The notes: a model not told the origin generated them from the letters alone. A stretch of 64,000 bases of DNA from Oscillospiraceae bacterium (GCA_015065545.1 SVQA01000005.1:1-64000), one strand, 5' to 3'. Positions 47,173 to 56,852 are shown, counted from the stretch's first letter. Numbers and translations are program-made.

Positions 47173-47682
47173 TTATCTTATTCTCTCGTTCATAAGTTTA
47201 AGTCGGGCATTGGCGCCTGCGGCATGAATATGGCAGATTGCAACCGCCAGAGCATCGCAGGTATCGTCGTATTTTGGCATTTTTGAAAGGTTTAAAAGAC
47301 GTTTTGTCATCTCCATAACCTGTGGCTTCTTTGCTTTGCCGTAGCCTGTTACTGCGGTTTTAACCTGTAAGGGTGTGTATTCAAACACAGGCAGTCCCGA
47401 AAGCTGAGCCGCCAGAAGAATAACTCCTCTTGCCTCTGCTACCATAATTGCAGTTTTCTGATTATTCTGAAAATAAAGGGATTCGATTGCCAGAGCCTGA
47501 GGCTTGTGGCTTCTTATAAGCTCCGTTACATTCTCAAAAATAATCTTAAGCCTTTCTTCAAAGGGGGTATCGGCATCTGTGGTAACAGCACCGCAACCGA
47601 GAGCCCGATAGTTTATTCCCTGATAATCAATAAGACCATAGCCTACAATAGCGTATCCCGGGTCTATACCCAAAACTACCAT
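47173..47682 (-). CDS. ruvC: Crossover junction endodeoxyribonuclease RuvC
   Basis: 169 residues. Cuts Holliday junctions. Catalytic acids are visible: Asp in LGIDPGYAIVGYG, Glu in ALAIESLYFQNN and Asp pair in KYDDTCDALAVAICH. I chose ATG 47682 since GGAGGGG stands seven bases upstream; the frame could be extended 19 codons, but these lie before the ribosome binding site. It leads a closely packed 13-gene run ending with clpE. Confidence 0.96.
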   Translation of the reverse strand: MVVLGIDPGYAIVGYGLIDYQGINYRALGCGAVTTDADTPFEERLKIIFENVTELIRSHKPQALAIESLYFQNNQKTAIMVAEARGVILLAAQLSGLPVFEYTPLQVKTAVTGYGKAKKPQVMEMTKRLLNLSKMPKYDDTCDALAVAICHIHAAGANARLKLMNERIR

Positions 47683-47745
47683 TCTGCTCCCCTCCGTAAA
47701 TTCTGCAAATATGCATAACACCGCATTATAATTAACCAATTATGT

Positions 47746-47774
47746 ATTATAACATACTTATATTAAATAAGCAA
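47746..47774 (-). promoter_or_regulatory. Promoter of the ruvC-to-clpE gene run
   Basis: TTGCTT (47769-47774), 17-base spacer, perfect TATAAT (47746-47751) on the minus strand. Confidence 0.7.
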
Positions 47775-47858
47775 CGAATTTTAAGAAAGTTTTATGATTT
47801 TACATAAAAAATTAACATATCAAAAAAACGTGATAAATATGCAGATTTTTGACGATTA

Positions 47859-48260
47859 TCATTCCTCATCTCCGGTGGCATTTTCAGATTCCGGCACAGC
47901 ATTTTCCAGAGGTATAAAAACAAGGGTTTGAGCTCCATAGGTTATCTCTGCCCTGTCCTTAAAAACCCGATAACCGAACTCAAAGGTTTCAGAGTATTTT
48001 TCACTTGTTATGTAAAAACTTTTGTCATCAACAGCCAACGCTCCCTCAATCACAGCACTTCCCTTATCATTCGGGTCGGTTATCGAAAAGATTGCCCTGT
48101 CACCTTTAAACTCCAAAGTTGCCTCTACACCTGATATATTGCATATTTTCCAATTTCTTGTTGTAAGCTCATCTGCAGAGGTTTTAATCTGACGAGCACA
48201 AGCAAAAAATGTAAAAAGGCACAGAAATAACATAAGCAAAATCTCAATTTTTTTCTTCAA
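47859..48260 (-). CDS. Putative small lipoprotein
   Basis: 133 residues. A basic N-terminus and hydrophobic core end at FTFFAC, a lipobox-like site, so it is probably exported and lipidated. The mature part of about 110 residues is beta-rich (ATLEFKGDRAIFSITD; TFEFGYRVFKDRAEITYG) and ends acidic. I do not recognise a family. The start codon is TTG 48260 with GGAGG nine bases upstream. Divergent from the DUF2804 gene. Confidence 0.75.
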   Translation of the reverse strand: MKKKIEILLMLFLCLFTFFACARQIKTSADELTTRNWKICNISGVEATLEFKGDRAIFSITDPNDKGSAVIEGALAVDDKSFYITSEKYSETFEFGYRVFKDRAEITYGAQTLVFIPLENAVPESENATGDEE

Positions 48261-48307
48261 TTAAGTTTACCTCCGAAATATCATTTCATCAGAAATCATT
48301 AAAACTA

Positions 48308-48335
48308 TTGAATTCATAAAGAAATGATGTATAAT
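48308..48335 (+). promoter_or_regulatory. Promoter of the DUF2804 gene
   Basis: TTGAAT (48308-48313), 16-base spacer, perfect TATAAT (48330-48335). Confidence 0.65.
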
Positions 48336-48375
48336 TAAATATTACAGATACAGTTTTAAGAAGGAGTGTGACCGT

Positions 48376-49383
48376 ATGCAAAACGAAATCAAAACCGAAT
48401 CTGCCGTTTTCTCTGCAAACGGTCAGATTCAGAATATGGGCTGGAGCAGAAAGCCTGTGTTTAACTTCGACAAAGCTCTTTGCTCAAGAAGGTTCACCCT
48501 ATGCGAAAGAGACAGCTATATGATCTCGAACAGTGAGGTCTCCATATACCTTTCTGTTGAAAAAAAGGGACTCACTGCCTGCGTTACAGCCATAGTTGCT
48601 GACCACATAAATGCAACAATCGACTCCTGTACCCGTAAAAAATATATGTCCCTCAGTGGCCCTGATATGCCCTGCTCAAGCAAAAACGGTGACGTTACCT
48701 TTACCGATACAAGAGTGGGAATGAACTTTTCAAACACCGCATTGAGAAGATACATCCGCTGTGAATTTGTAAATTTCTGTAGGGACAAAAACCTTTACAT
48801 AAACATCTCTTTGGAAGATACAATTGACGAAAGTCTTAATGCTCTTATTCCTCTCAAAGAAAGCAGAAAGGATTTCTATTTAAAGCGCTTTATGCCTGCA
48901 ATGAGAGCTTCAGGAATCGTTCGTTGCGGCGGTGCTGAATACACCTTAAACGCAGAAGATACCTATGCATTTCTTGATTGGCAAAGATACAGCACCCGAG
49001 ACAAATCCTATTATCACGCTCTGTATGCCAATGTATTTCTGGACGATTCCAGACAATTTGCACTTTGTCTTGCAGGTGGCTTGGGCAATACCTCAATGGG
49101 TTCGGAAAACTGCTATTTCCTTGACGGAAAAGTGTATAAATTTGCCTCCATAAAAGCCGAGGGTAACGAAGAAAAGCCCGATAAGCCCTGGTATTTTACA
49201 GCGGGAAGCTCTGCTATGGATATTCAGTTCAGACCCCAGATCAAGTCAGGACGGCTTATGTATAAAAAGTGCGGCAACAAGACAGTAATTTTCGGAAAAA
49301 TCTACGGCTACATAAAACAGCTTGAAACCGAAAAAATTCTTATTGATGCAATACCTGCTCATCTGGAATTTATGCTTACATAA
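48376..49383 (+). CDS. DUF2804 domain protein
   Basis: 335 residues, no signal peptide. The pattern NGQIQNMGWSRKPVFNFD near the start and the mid-protein CRDKNLYINISLEDTID fit DUF2804, a conserved bacterial family of unknown function with a predicted two-beta-sandwich shape. It reaches the usual family length. AAGGAGTG precedes ATG. It stands alone, closed by a bidirectional terminator. Confidence 0.85.
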   Translation: MQNEIKTESAVFSANGQIQNMGWSRKPVFNFDKALCSRRFTLCERDSYMISNSEVSIYLSVEKKGLTACVTAIVADHINATIDSCTRKKYMSLSGPDMPCSSKNGDVTFTDTRVGMNFSNTALRRYIRCEFVNFCRDKNLYINISLEDTIDESLNALIPLKESRKDFYLKRFMPAMRASGIVRCGGAEYTLNAEDTYAFLDWQRYSTRDKSYYHALYANVFLDDSRQFALCLAGGLGNTSMGSENCYFLDGKVYKFASIKAEGNEEKPDKPWYFTAGSSAMDIQFRPQIKSGRLMYKKCGNKTVIFGKIYGYIKQLETEKILIDAIPAHLEFMLT

Positions 49384-49406
49384 CTAAAAATTAAATTAAA
49401 GCATAA

Positions 49407-49436
49407 AAAAACCGAGTTCTTGGCTGAACTCGGTTT
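49407..49436. terminator. Bidirectional terminator (DUF2804 and LCP genes)
   Basis: AAAACCGAGTT/AACTCGGTTTT with an eight-base loop; A/T tracts on both sides suit the convergent genes. Confidence 0.9.
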
Positions 49437-49443
49437 TACTATT

Positions 49444-50568
49444 TTATTCTGTTGTCTGAACCTGATCCTCGTAAATAAACTGAGCCAGATTGCGACGAGC
49501 TCCGTTCCAATCATTTACAACAATAATTGAGCCTGCATAATCATCCCAGCCATAGCTCCACATACCATCAGGAGGCATGTGGCACTGCTCTATATCGTAG
49601 TTAAGATAAGTAAGAGCTCTTGTAAGAAGGGCCTGAATCTCGGTTTTCTTAAGGTTGGTTGTAATGTTGGGACCAACGCTGTTTACAATCTGAATAAGCT
49701 CAGAAAGAGAAGCGTCCTTTACGTTGTTGATAACTGCCTGAAGGAATTTTCTCTGTCTGTCGGTACGATCCCAGTCATCACCGCCATAGCCGAATCCGCC
49801 ACGGTTTCTTGCATACCAGAGAGCCTGCTGACCGTTAAGAGTAACCATGCCCTCGGAAGCATAGAGGTACTCGCTCTGTCCGTTGTGAGCAATCTGAGCA
49901 TTGATATAACCGATTTCGTTATCGGTAACATAAAGCTCAACTCCGCCCAGAATATCAACAATGTCCATAAAGGTAGAAAAGTTTACTGTTGCATATCTAT
50001 CGATACGGATACCATAGTTTGCCTCAATTGTCTTAATAGAAAGACCTGCCGCATTACCCTCGTACATACCGCCAAGAGAGTAAGCAAGATTGAGCTTATG
50101 GGGATAGTAACCGGGAATACTTACATAGGTATCACGCAGAAAAGATGTCATCTTAATCTTTTTATGGCGGTTGTCAAGAGAGAGTAGAATCATAGTATCG
50201 CTCAAGCCTTGATCGCCATACTGGTCTGCACCGAAAAGCATAACGTTAAGCACGTCATCTGTACTGAGCAGATCCTGCTGCTCGTAAACAGTTTCATCCT
50301 GAGGACCTGTATACTTCTCACCCTCAGGTAACGTTACCTCAACCTTATCCTTACCACCAAGCTCGGCACTCTTATACTTTGAACTGCCGATGATATCCTT
50401 GTATATCCAAAAGGACACAAAACCCATAACAGCAAAAATCAAAGCAAATACACCTGATGTTATTCGAATTGCAATATTGCGGGCAACTGCCTTATTCTTT
50501 TTATTTGTGTTTGCACAGGCTGATTTTTTAGAAGAACTGCTGATATCTACATAATCCTTGTTATCCAA
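49444..50568 (-). CDS. LytR-CpsA-Psr family protein (first of a tandem pair)
   Basis: 374 residues. LCP enzymes attach anionic polymers such as wall teichoic acid to peptidoglycan. A cytoplasmic tail precedes one transmembrane helix (~48-66, SGVFALIFAVMGFVSFWIY) and an extracellular LCP domain with LFGADQYGDQGLSDTMILLS (Arg/Asp site), FLRDTYVSIPGY, KLNLAYSLGG and WYARNRGGFG. The start is uncertain: TTG 50568, eight bases after AAAGGGTG, fits best; a TTG at 50604 would add 12 codons. It is 42 bases after the second LCP gene. Confidence 0.92.
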   Translation of the reverse strand: MDNKDYVDISSSSKKSACANTNKKNKAVARNIAIRITSGVFALIFAVMGFVSFWIYKDIIGSSKYKSAELGGKDKVEVTLPEGEKYTGPQDETVYEQQDLLSTDDVLNVMLFGADQYGDQGLSDTMILLSLDNRHKKIKMTSFLRDTYVSIPGYYPHKLNLAYSLGGMYEGNAAGLSIKTIEANYGIRIDRYATVNFSTFMDIVDILGGVELYVTDNEIGYINAQIAHNGQSEYLYASEGMVTLNGQQALWYARNRGGFGYGGDDWDRTDRQRKFLQAVINNVKDASLSELIQIVNSVGPNITTNLKKTEIQALLTRALTYLNYDIEQCHMPPDGMWSYGWDDYAGSIIVVNDWNGARRNLAQFIYEDQVQTTE

Positions 50569-50609
50569 GCCAAACACACCCTTTCCAAAATAAAATCTTC
50601 TCAAAAAAT

Positions 50610-51821
50610 TTATTCATAGATAAAGGAACAAAGGTCACTTCTAACCCTATCCCAATCATTTACATATATTACATTTCCTGCAAAATTATCTTCATAGCTC
50701 CATGTATCATCTGACGGCATAGAGCATTCAAAAACAGAATATTTACGATACCAAAGAAAGCTTACAAGGAATTTTTTTAGCTCCTTTTTGCTCATATCGG
50801 TCGTAATATCGGGAGCAACCGCAGTGGATATTTTTACAAGCTCACCCACAGAGGCACTCTTAACATTGGAAATAACAGAATCCAAAAAATCCCGCTGACG
50901 TCTTGTTCTGTCCCAATCGGTATCTTCGTAGAATTCAACTCCGTTTATTACTCCGCCTCGGTTTCTTGCATGCCACAAAGCCTGCTGACCGTTGAGCTTA
51001 ACAACACCTTCAGAAGCATCAAGATACTCGGTCTGGTTATTCTGTGCAATCTGGCAATTAATGTAGAGAATCTCTCTGTCTGTAAGCGTAAGCTCAATAC
51101 CGCCGAGAACATCAACAATTGACTTGAAGGTCTCAAAATTTACCGTTATGTAGTTATCAATCTTAATGCCGAAATTCTCTTCAATTGTTCGCACAGTAAG
51201 ACCGATTCCGCCCCAAACATAAGCATTTGTAAGCTTACTTCGGTATCCGCCGTCTGGGTCGGGAATATAGACAAAAGTATCTCGCATAAAAGAAGTCATT
51301 TTAATTTTCTTATGCTTTTTGTCTATACTCAGAAGAATCATACTGTCACTTCTGCCATAGTCGGAATTATCGGCATCAACACCGCAGATAAGGATATTCT
51401 TAACAGATGAGCTCTCTGAAAGATTAACGTCCTCTGATAAAACATTCTGCCTTGAATAAGCCTCATCTATCTCCTCAAAATTAACTTTATTCGTAATTCG
51501 TCCAAGGAAAATAAAAGCCAAACAACAGGCAAGCAAAGCCAAAACCAAAAGGATACTAAGAAGAGAAAGCAAAATCTTCTTAATTCTTCCTTTACCCTTA
51601 GGTTTTCTTCCGAAGTCCTTTGAGTTTTCAAAGTCAGAATCGGAATATTGAGAATTTCCAACTAAACTGCTGTCGGAATAAATAAGGTCATCAGCAGAGT
51701 GTTTTCTCTTGGAATCGCTGTAAATGTTTCTACCGTATTTCTTTGCGGTTGAGGTAGTAAAGCCATCGTCATAATCGGTATAATTATCAAAGCTATCTGA
51801 TTCGTTATACCTGTTTTTCAC
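50610..51821 (-). CDS. LytR-CpsA-Psr family protein (second of a tandem pair)
   Basis: 403 residues, same layout as its neighbour but with a longer acidic cytoplasmic tail of about 85 residues rich in Ser, Asp and Tyr. Transmembrane helix ~86-110 (ILLSLLSILLVLALLACCLA). The LCP domain has ICGVDADNSDYGRSDSMILL, FMRDTFVYIPDPDGGYRSKL and WHARNRGGV. The start codon is GTG 51821 with GGGGAG upstream. The pair is a tandem duplication; each copy keeps the key Arg and Asp residues. Confidence 0.92.
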   Translation of the reverse strand: MKNRYNESDSFDNYTDYDDGFTTSTAKKYGRNIYSDSKRKHSADDLIYSDSSLVGNSQYSDSDFENSKDFGRKPKGKGRIKKILLSLLSILLVLALLACCLAFIFLGRITNKVNFEEIDEAYSRQNVLSEDVNLSESSSVKNILICGVDADNSDYGRSDSMILLSIDKKHKKIKMTSFMRDTFVYIPDPDGGYRSKLTNAYVWGGIGLTVRTIEENFGIKIDNYITVNFETFKSIVDVLGGIELTLTDREILYINCQIAQNNQTEYLDASEGVVKLNGQQALWHARNRGGVINGVEFYEDTDWDRTRRQRDFLDSVISNVKSASVGELVKISTAVAPDITTDMSKKELKKFLVSFLWYRKYSVFECSMPSDDTWSYEDNFAGNVIYVNDWDRVRSDLCSFIYE

Positions 51822-51972
51822 CTTGGTTTCTCCCCTTTTACAGTCAAAAAATCACAAGAAAATTTAAAACTCTTTATATTATACAACTATTCGCAAAGGA
51901 GATAATTCTATATTAGAAATAAAAAGTGAATTGTGGTTAATTTAAGAAACTTTAATAATTTAGTAACAAAAT

Positions 51973-52551
51973 TTATTCAAGTTCATCAAGAGTAAGCTCA
52001 TAAGAAGGTAAAAACTCCTTCATAAATACAGAAAGTGCCGGAAGCTGAATATTCTCCAAAGCCTCGCGGATAGTACGCTCTGCCTTTAAGAATTCGCTGT
52101 TACCCATTCGGATTTCGCTTATGCACTTGATAAGTGCAGACAACTTGTCTGCCGCCTTAACATAAGGGAGCAGTTCCTTGTCTGCTTTCTTCGAGGATAC
52201 AAGCTCTTCGTATTCTTCCCGCAAATCCTCTGGCAGCATCTTAAGAAGAGATTGCTCCGATACATCTTCAATCTGCTTGTAAGCGTTCTTGATTTCCTCG
52301 TTGTAATATTTGACGGGTGTGGGAAGATCGCCGGTTATAATCTCGCTTGCATCGTGAAACATACCAAGTACCGCAGCACGATCTGCAGAAAGATTTGCTG
52401 AAAACCTTTTGTTTGCTATGGTTACAAGAGCATGAGAAAGCACTGCAACATCAAGGCTGTGCTCGCTTATGTTCTCTACTCTTGTGTTATTCATAAGCCC
52501 CCAACGGTCAATATAACGCATACGATAAAGCATAGCAAAAAAATTATTCAT
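51973..52551 (-). CDS. yfbR: 5'-deoxynucleotidase, YfbR family HD hydrolase
   Basis: 192 residues. Removes phosphate from deoxynucleoside 5'-monophosphates. HD-domain metal motif: ENISEHSLDVAVLSHAL (first His), LGMFHDASEIITGDLPTPVKY (HD pair), and VKAADKLSALIKC (distal Asp). This is the YfbR signature. Single gene, divergent from pepV. Confidence 0.94.
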   Translation of the reverse strand: MNNFFAMLYRMRYIDRWGLMNNTRVENISEHSLDVAVLSHALVTIANKRFSANLSADRAAVLGMFHDASEIITGDLPTPVKYYNEEIKNAYKQIEDVSEQSLLKMLPEDLREEYEELVSSKKADKELLPYVKAADKLSALIKCISEIRMGNSEFLKAERTIREALENIQLPALSVFMKEFLPSYELTLDELE

Positions 52552-52674
52552 AATATTACCCCTAAAATATAAAAATATGGTGCATTTTGCAAATTATTGT
52601 GTTATACTATAATGTATTATATAATAAACTTATTATGAGGTAAAGATATTTTTCTAAATAATCGGAGGATACAA

Positions 52675-54042
52675 ATGAGCTTTTCTGAAAAATTTTTAGA
52701 ATACAAAGACGAATTTCTCAAAGACCTTGACGAGCTTCTTCGCATTCGCTCTGTCTATTCTGAGGATCCCAAAAAGTGCAAGGAAGCACTCTACTGGATG
52801 CTCGAAAAAGCAGAAAGCTTCGGTCTTGTAACAAAAAACATTGATGACAAAGCAGGTCACGTACAGCTGGGCGAAGGCGGAAAGCTCTGTGCTACGCTCA
52901 CCCACCTTGATGTTGTGCCTGCAGGCGAGAATTGGGACTGCGAGCCCTTTGCACTTACTCTCAAGGACGGCAAGCTTTTAGGCAGAGGTGTGGCTGACGA
53001 CAAAGGCTGTGCACTTATCACCCTTTACTGTCTGCGTATCCTTAAGGAATGCGGTATTGAGGGCAAGAATACTCTTCGTGCAATCTTCGGTACAGACGAG
53101 GAAGTAGGTATGACCGACGTTGTTGCATACTTCGCAAAGGAAGATATGCCGGATATGTCCTTCACTCCCGACTCCAACTACGGCATCTGTGCCGCAGAAA
53201 AAGGAATTCTTCACCTTGAAATCAGTTCAAAGAATCATAACTACGGTCTTCTCACAGAATTTAAGGGCGGCACTGCTACCAATGCCGTTCCCGACAAGGC
53301 TTATGTTCTGCTCAACTGCACAGACAGCGACGATAACCAGCTTATGCGTCTTGCTGATGCAAGAGAGGACGAAGGCGAATATGAATTTATGTACACCATC
53401 GATGGTCTGAGCATCACCCACAAGGGCAAGGCCGCTCATGCCTGCGAGGCATATCTTGGCAAAAACGCAATTCTTGAGCTTGTAGACCTTCTTACCTCAA
53501 ACTTTGACCTTGAATCTCTGGGCAACCTTGTAAGCTTTATTTTTACAAACATCAAGCTGGAAACCGACGGTACCTCTCTGGGCATAAAAATGCGTGATTC
53601 CCAGTCGGGTGAGCTTACACTTTGCCTTTCTACAATCAACATTGACGAGGAATGTGCAAGGGCTACAATTGATATACGCTACCCTGTTACCTTCGGCGGC
53701 AAGGAGCTTATAAAAAGAATCAAGAAGGCTGCTGAGCACGAAGACATTGAGGTTAAAATTCTCTCTCACACCCTGCCTCTCTGCCTCGACGATACAAAAC
53801 CCATTATTCCCATACTCAAAGAAGCATACGCAGATGTTTGCGGCGAAGAACCCCTTATGTACTCAACAGGCGGCGGTACTTACGCCCGTAAGCTTGGCTC
53901 TAACGGTGTTGCTTTCGGCCCTGTCTTCCCCGGTGAAGATGCAAGGCTTCACAACTCGAATGAAGGTATCAGCGAAGAAAACTTCTGGAAACACGCTCAG
54001 ATTTGCCTTGAGGCAATGTATCGTATGTATACCGCTGACTAA
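52675..54042 (+). CDS. pepV: Sapep/PepV family Mn/Zn-dependent dipeptidase
   Basis: 455 residues, M20 family. Metal and catalytic motifs are present: LTHLDVVPAG, LGRGVADDKG (metal Asp), FGTDEEVGMTDV (catalytic Glu-Glu), FTPDSNYGICAAEKG and a late THis-containing FPGEDARLHNSNEGISEENF. Members cleave dipeptides including D-amino acid ones. GGAGG is six bases before ATG. A DUF975-like membrane gene follows 26 bases later. Confidence 0.94.
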   Translation: MSFSEKFLEYKDEFLKDLDELLRIRSVYSEDPKKCKEALYWMLEKAESFGLVTKNIDDKAGHVQLGEGGKLCATLTHLDVVPAGENWDCEPFALTLKDGKLLGRGVADDKGCALITLYCLRILKECGIEGKNTLRAIFGTDEEVGMTDVVAYFAKEDMPDMSFTPDSNYGICAAEKGILHLEISSKNHNYGLLTEFKGGTATNAVPDKAYVLLNCTDSDDNQLMRLADAREDEGEYEFMYTIDGLSITHKGKAAHACEAYLGKNAILELVDLLTSNFDLESLGNLVSFIFTNIKLETDGTSLGIKMRDSQSGELTLCLSTINIDEECARATIDIRYPVTFGGKELIKRIKKAAEHEDIEVKILSHTLPLCLDDTKPIIPILKEAYADVCGEEPLMYSTGGGTYARKLGSNGVAFGPVFPGEDARLHNSNEGISEENFWKHAQICLEAMYRMYTAD

Positions 54043-54068
54043 CAAACTGCTCATTATGTGAGGACGCT

Positions 54069-54866
54069 ATGACTAAAGAAAGAGCCCTGAAGAAACAGGC
54101 AAGAAAACATCTGCAAGGAAACTTACCTGCCGCTGTAGGAGCAACATTAACCGTAATGGTTGCAATAATGACCTGCATTTACCTTCCGAGTATTGTTTAT
54201 TCGTTACTTGTAAATGCCCTTATTATTACAGGAGCACCTATACCAAATGTACCCTATGTTACGGTATGGTTGTTGATTTTTGCAATACTCATCTGTATTT
54301 CTGCTTTTCTGCCCCTTATTGCAGGCTATTTAAGATTCTGTTACCTGCTTTCAAAAAACAACTACTGCGATTACTCTGAAGTGTTCTGCTATTTTTCTAA
54401 AGGCAAGTATTTCTCTACAATTGCTCTTTGCCTTATGCTTATTGCAAAAAGTATATGGCAGGCAGTAATATCCTTTCTGCCCTTTGCACTGCTTTTGCTC
54501 AAAGCAATCAGCAACAGCACAGGCAAAGATAATCTTGCTTTTGGGGATTTTATGTGGTATTATATAAGTTACGCTTTACTGTTTGCAGGAATTATGTTCT
54601 TCTATATGCTTACAAAGCATAATTTCCTCGCAATATATTACTATATCGAATACGATTATCTCAAAGCTTCGGACGTATGCAATCTTTCACGGAAGACTGC
54701 TGTCCGTTTCGGCAAAGACATCAATAAACTCAACTTTTCCCTTCTTCCCAAGATGCTTCTTTGCATTCTGATCATCCCCTCTGTTTTTGTACTGCCCTAT
54801 ATTTTTGTTACAAAGGCTACTGCTGCAAAATGGATGATCGCATTATCTAATAAGGATGAGGCATGA
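54069..54866 (+). CDS. Multi-pass membrane protein, DUF975-like
   Basis: 265 residues. A basic N-terminus ERALKKQARKHLQGNLPAAV resembles the start of DUF975 proteins. About five hydrophobic segments follow (~25-50, 68-90, 115-145, 165-185, 230-252). A conserved YCDYSEVFCYFSKGKYF block lies between helices 2 and 3. No function is known. It is sandwiched between pepV and a glycosyltransferase whose start is one base after its stop codon, so it belongs to the same transcript. Confidence 0.75.
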   Translation: MTKERALKKQARKHLQGNLPAAVGATLTVMVAIMTCIYLPSIVYSLLVNALIITGAPIPNVPYVTVWLLIFAILICISAFLPLIAGYLRFCYLLSKNNYCDYSEVFCYFSKGKYFSTIALCLMLIAKSIWQAVISFLPFALLLLKAISNSTGKDNLAFGDFMWYYISYALLFAGIMFFYMLTKHNFLAIYYYIEYDYLKASDVCNLSRKTAVRFGKDINKLNFSLLPKMLLCILIIPSVFVLPYIFVTKATAAKWMIALSNKDEA

Positions 54867-54867
54867 T

Positions 54868-55944
54868 ATGTTAGTTTCACTTTGTGTAATTGCATACAAT
54901 GAAGAAAGAGTGCTCAACGGACTTTTCCGCAACATTTCTTCTCAAACCTATCCCCATCAGGATATTGAAGTTGTGCTTGTAGACAGCAATTCTACAGACA
55001 ACACCCGCTCTATGATGGAGGATTTCAAAAACACTCAATACAACTTCAGAAACGTCAACATAGTAACAAACTCAAAGCACAATCAGGCAAGTGCGTGGAA
55101 CTGTGCTCTTTCTGTAGCTACAGGCGATGTTATCATCCGAATTGACGCTCACGCTCAGATACCCAGAGATTTCATCAGAAGATGTGTTGATAACCTTGAA
55201 GAAGGCGAAGATATCGTAGGCGGCGGCAGACCCAATATCGTTGACAACGAAACTCCTTGGAAGCTCACACTTTTAGCGGCTGAGGAATCTCTTTTCGGCA
55301 GCTCAATTGCTGAATACAGACGTCCTACAGAAAAAAAGGAATACCACGACTCCCTTTTTCATGCCGCATACAGACGAGAGGTTTTTGAGAAGGTGGGCGG
55401 CTTCAACGAGAGCCTTGGCAGAACCGAAGACAACGAGCTTCACTACCGCATCCGTGAAGCAGGCTACAAGATGTGTTCCTGCCCCGATATTATTTCTTTC
55501 CAACATACAAGAAGCTCTCTTAAAAGAATGATTAAACAGAAATACGGTAACGGATACTGGATCGGTCTTACCTTTGGTGTTTGCAGAGGTTGTCTCTCTT
55601 ACTTCCATTTTGTTCCCTTCCTCTTCCTTATGATGCTTCTGGCATTTACTGCTACTGCTATTTTTGGTTACATATATCCTCTGCTTTTCCTTTGTCTTGC
55701 TTATGGTATGTTTGACTTCACAAACACAGTCGGCTGCTTTATGACAAAGAAGATTAAGCCTCAGTTTATTGTACTGCCTGTCCTGTTCCCTATTCTTCAT
55801 ATTGCCTACGGTGTAGGTACACTTGTGGGACTTATCAAGATGCCTTTCTGGAAGAGAAAGCTTGGGGACAAGCCCTACAAACGTATTGAAGAAGTCAGAC
55901 AGCAGATGATAAAAAACCGAACTGAAAAATCAGAAAATACATAA
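54868..55944 (+). CDS. Family 2 glycosyltransferase, ExoA-like
   Basis: 358 residues. GT-A fold: N-terminal VSLCVIAYNEERVLNGLF, VVLVDSNSTDNTRSMM, metal/donor site IRIDAHAQIPRD and acceptor motif GRTEDNELHYRIREAGYKM. Three to four hydrophobic helices fill the C-terminal 130 residues, so it is membrane bound. It resembles ExoA-type enzymes of exopolysaccharide synthesis. I chose ATG 54868 as the short form; an in-frame ATG four codons upstream overlaps the previous gene. Confidence 0.9.
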   Translation: MLVSLCVIAYNEERVLNGLFRNISSQTYPHQDIEVVLVDSNSTDNTRSMMEDFKNTQYNFRNVNIVTNSKHNQASAWNCALSVATGDVIIRIDAHAQIPRDFIRRCVDNLEEGEDIVGGGRPNIVDNETPWKLTLLAAEESLFGSSIAEYRRPTEKKEYHDSLFHAAYRREVFEKVGGFNESLGRTEDNELHYRIREAGYKMCSCPDIISFQHTRSSLKRMIKQKYGNGYWIGLTFGVCRGCLSYFHFVPFLFLMMLLAFTATAIFGYIYPLLFLCLAYGMFDFTNTVGCFMTKKIKPQFIVLPVLFPILHIAYGVGTLVGLIKMPFWKRKLGDKPYKRIEEVRQQMIKNRTEKSENT

Positions 55945-55968
55945 TATATTTACTTATCAGGTGATAAT

Positions 55969-56820
55969 ATGTCTGATAAACTGCTTAAACTCAATTGCAA
56001 AGAACTCAGAGAGCTCCAGCTTTGCGAACTTGAAGCACTTAAGTTTTTTGATAAATTTTGCCGTAAACACGAACTTACATATTACCTCTGCGGAGGTTGT
56101 CTTATCGGTGCTGTAAGGCACAAGGGCTTCATCCCTTGGGATGACGACACAGACGTGCTTATGCCAAGACCCGACTACGAAAAGTTTTTGGAGCTTTATC
56201 GCAAAGAGAATCCGTCAGAACGCTTTGTGCTTGTTGACGACAACGATCCGGATAGCTTTTCAGGAAATATCTTTGCGGTGCTTATGGACACCGACCACAC
56301 AATGATTAAAGAATATCAGCAGGATATGGATATTCCTCACGGTATTCCCCTTGATATTTTCCCCATTGATGGACTTGCATACGGAAAGCTTGCACGTTAC
56401 ACCCAGTATTTCTGGACTATGGTCTATTCCCTTTTTCGCTCACAGACTGTGCCCGTAAATCAGGGCGGTTTACTCAACTTCGGAAGCAAGCTTCTGCTTG
56501 GAATTTTCAGAGGAAAGAAGCTCCGCTACAAGATCTGGCGATTTGCCCAGAAGCGAATGAGCCGCTATAACTTTGAAGACAGCGAGAATGTCGCCGAGCT
56601 TTGTGCAGGCTTTTACTTTATGAAGAAAATTTATCCCAGAGAGCTTATCTACAATGGCACTACCGAGGTAGAGTTTGAGGGTAAAAAATTCCTTGCTATG
56701 AAGGGCTATGACGAATACCTCAAAATCCCTTTTGGAAACTATATGGAGTTACCTCCCGAGGATGAAAGGGTGCCGCATCACGACATTGTAGAGCTTAAAC
56801 TTCACAAACCTTGCAGATAA
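55969..56820 (+). CDS. LicD family phosphotransferase
   Basis: 283 residues. LicD proteins transfer phosphocholine or related phospho-groups to surface glycans. The nucleotidyltransferase signature is clear: YYLCGGCLIGAVRHKGFIPW followed by DDDTDVLMPRPDYEKFL with the catalytic acids. It follows the GT2 gene by 24 bases (CAGGTGATA as ribosome binding site), suggesting joint modification of a wall or surface polymer. The substrate is not decidable. Confidence 0.92.
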   Translation: MSDKLLKLNCKELRELQLCELEALKFFDKFCRKHELTYYLCGGCLIGAVRHKGFIPWDDDTDVLMPRPDYEKFLELYRKENPSERFVLVDDNDPDSFSGNIFAVLMDTDHTMIKEYQQDMDIPHGIPLDIFPIDGLAYGKLARYTQYFWTMVYSLFRSQTVPVNQGGLLNFGSKLLLGIFRGKKLRYKIWRFAQKRMSRYNFEDSENVAELCAGFYFMKKIYPRELIYNGTTEVEFEGKKFLAMKGYDEYLKIPFGNYMELPPEDERVPHHDIVELKLHKPCR

Positions 56821-56852
56821 ATCAAATAATAATTACATTTAAGAAATATTTA

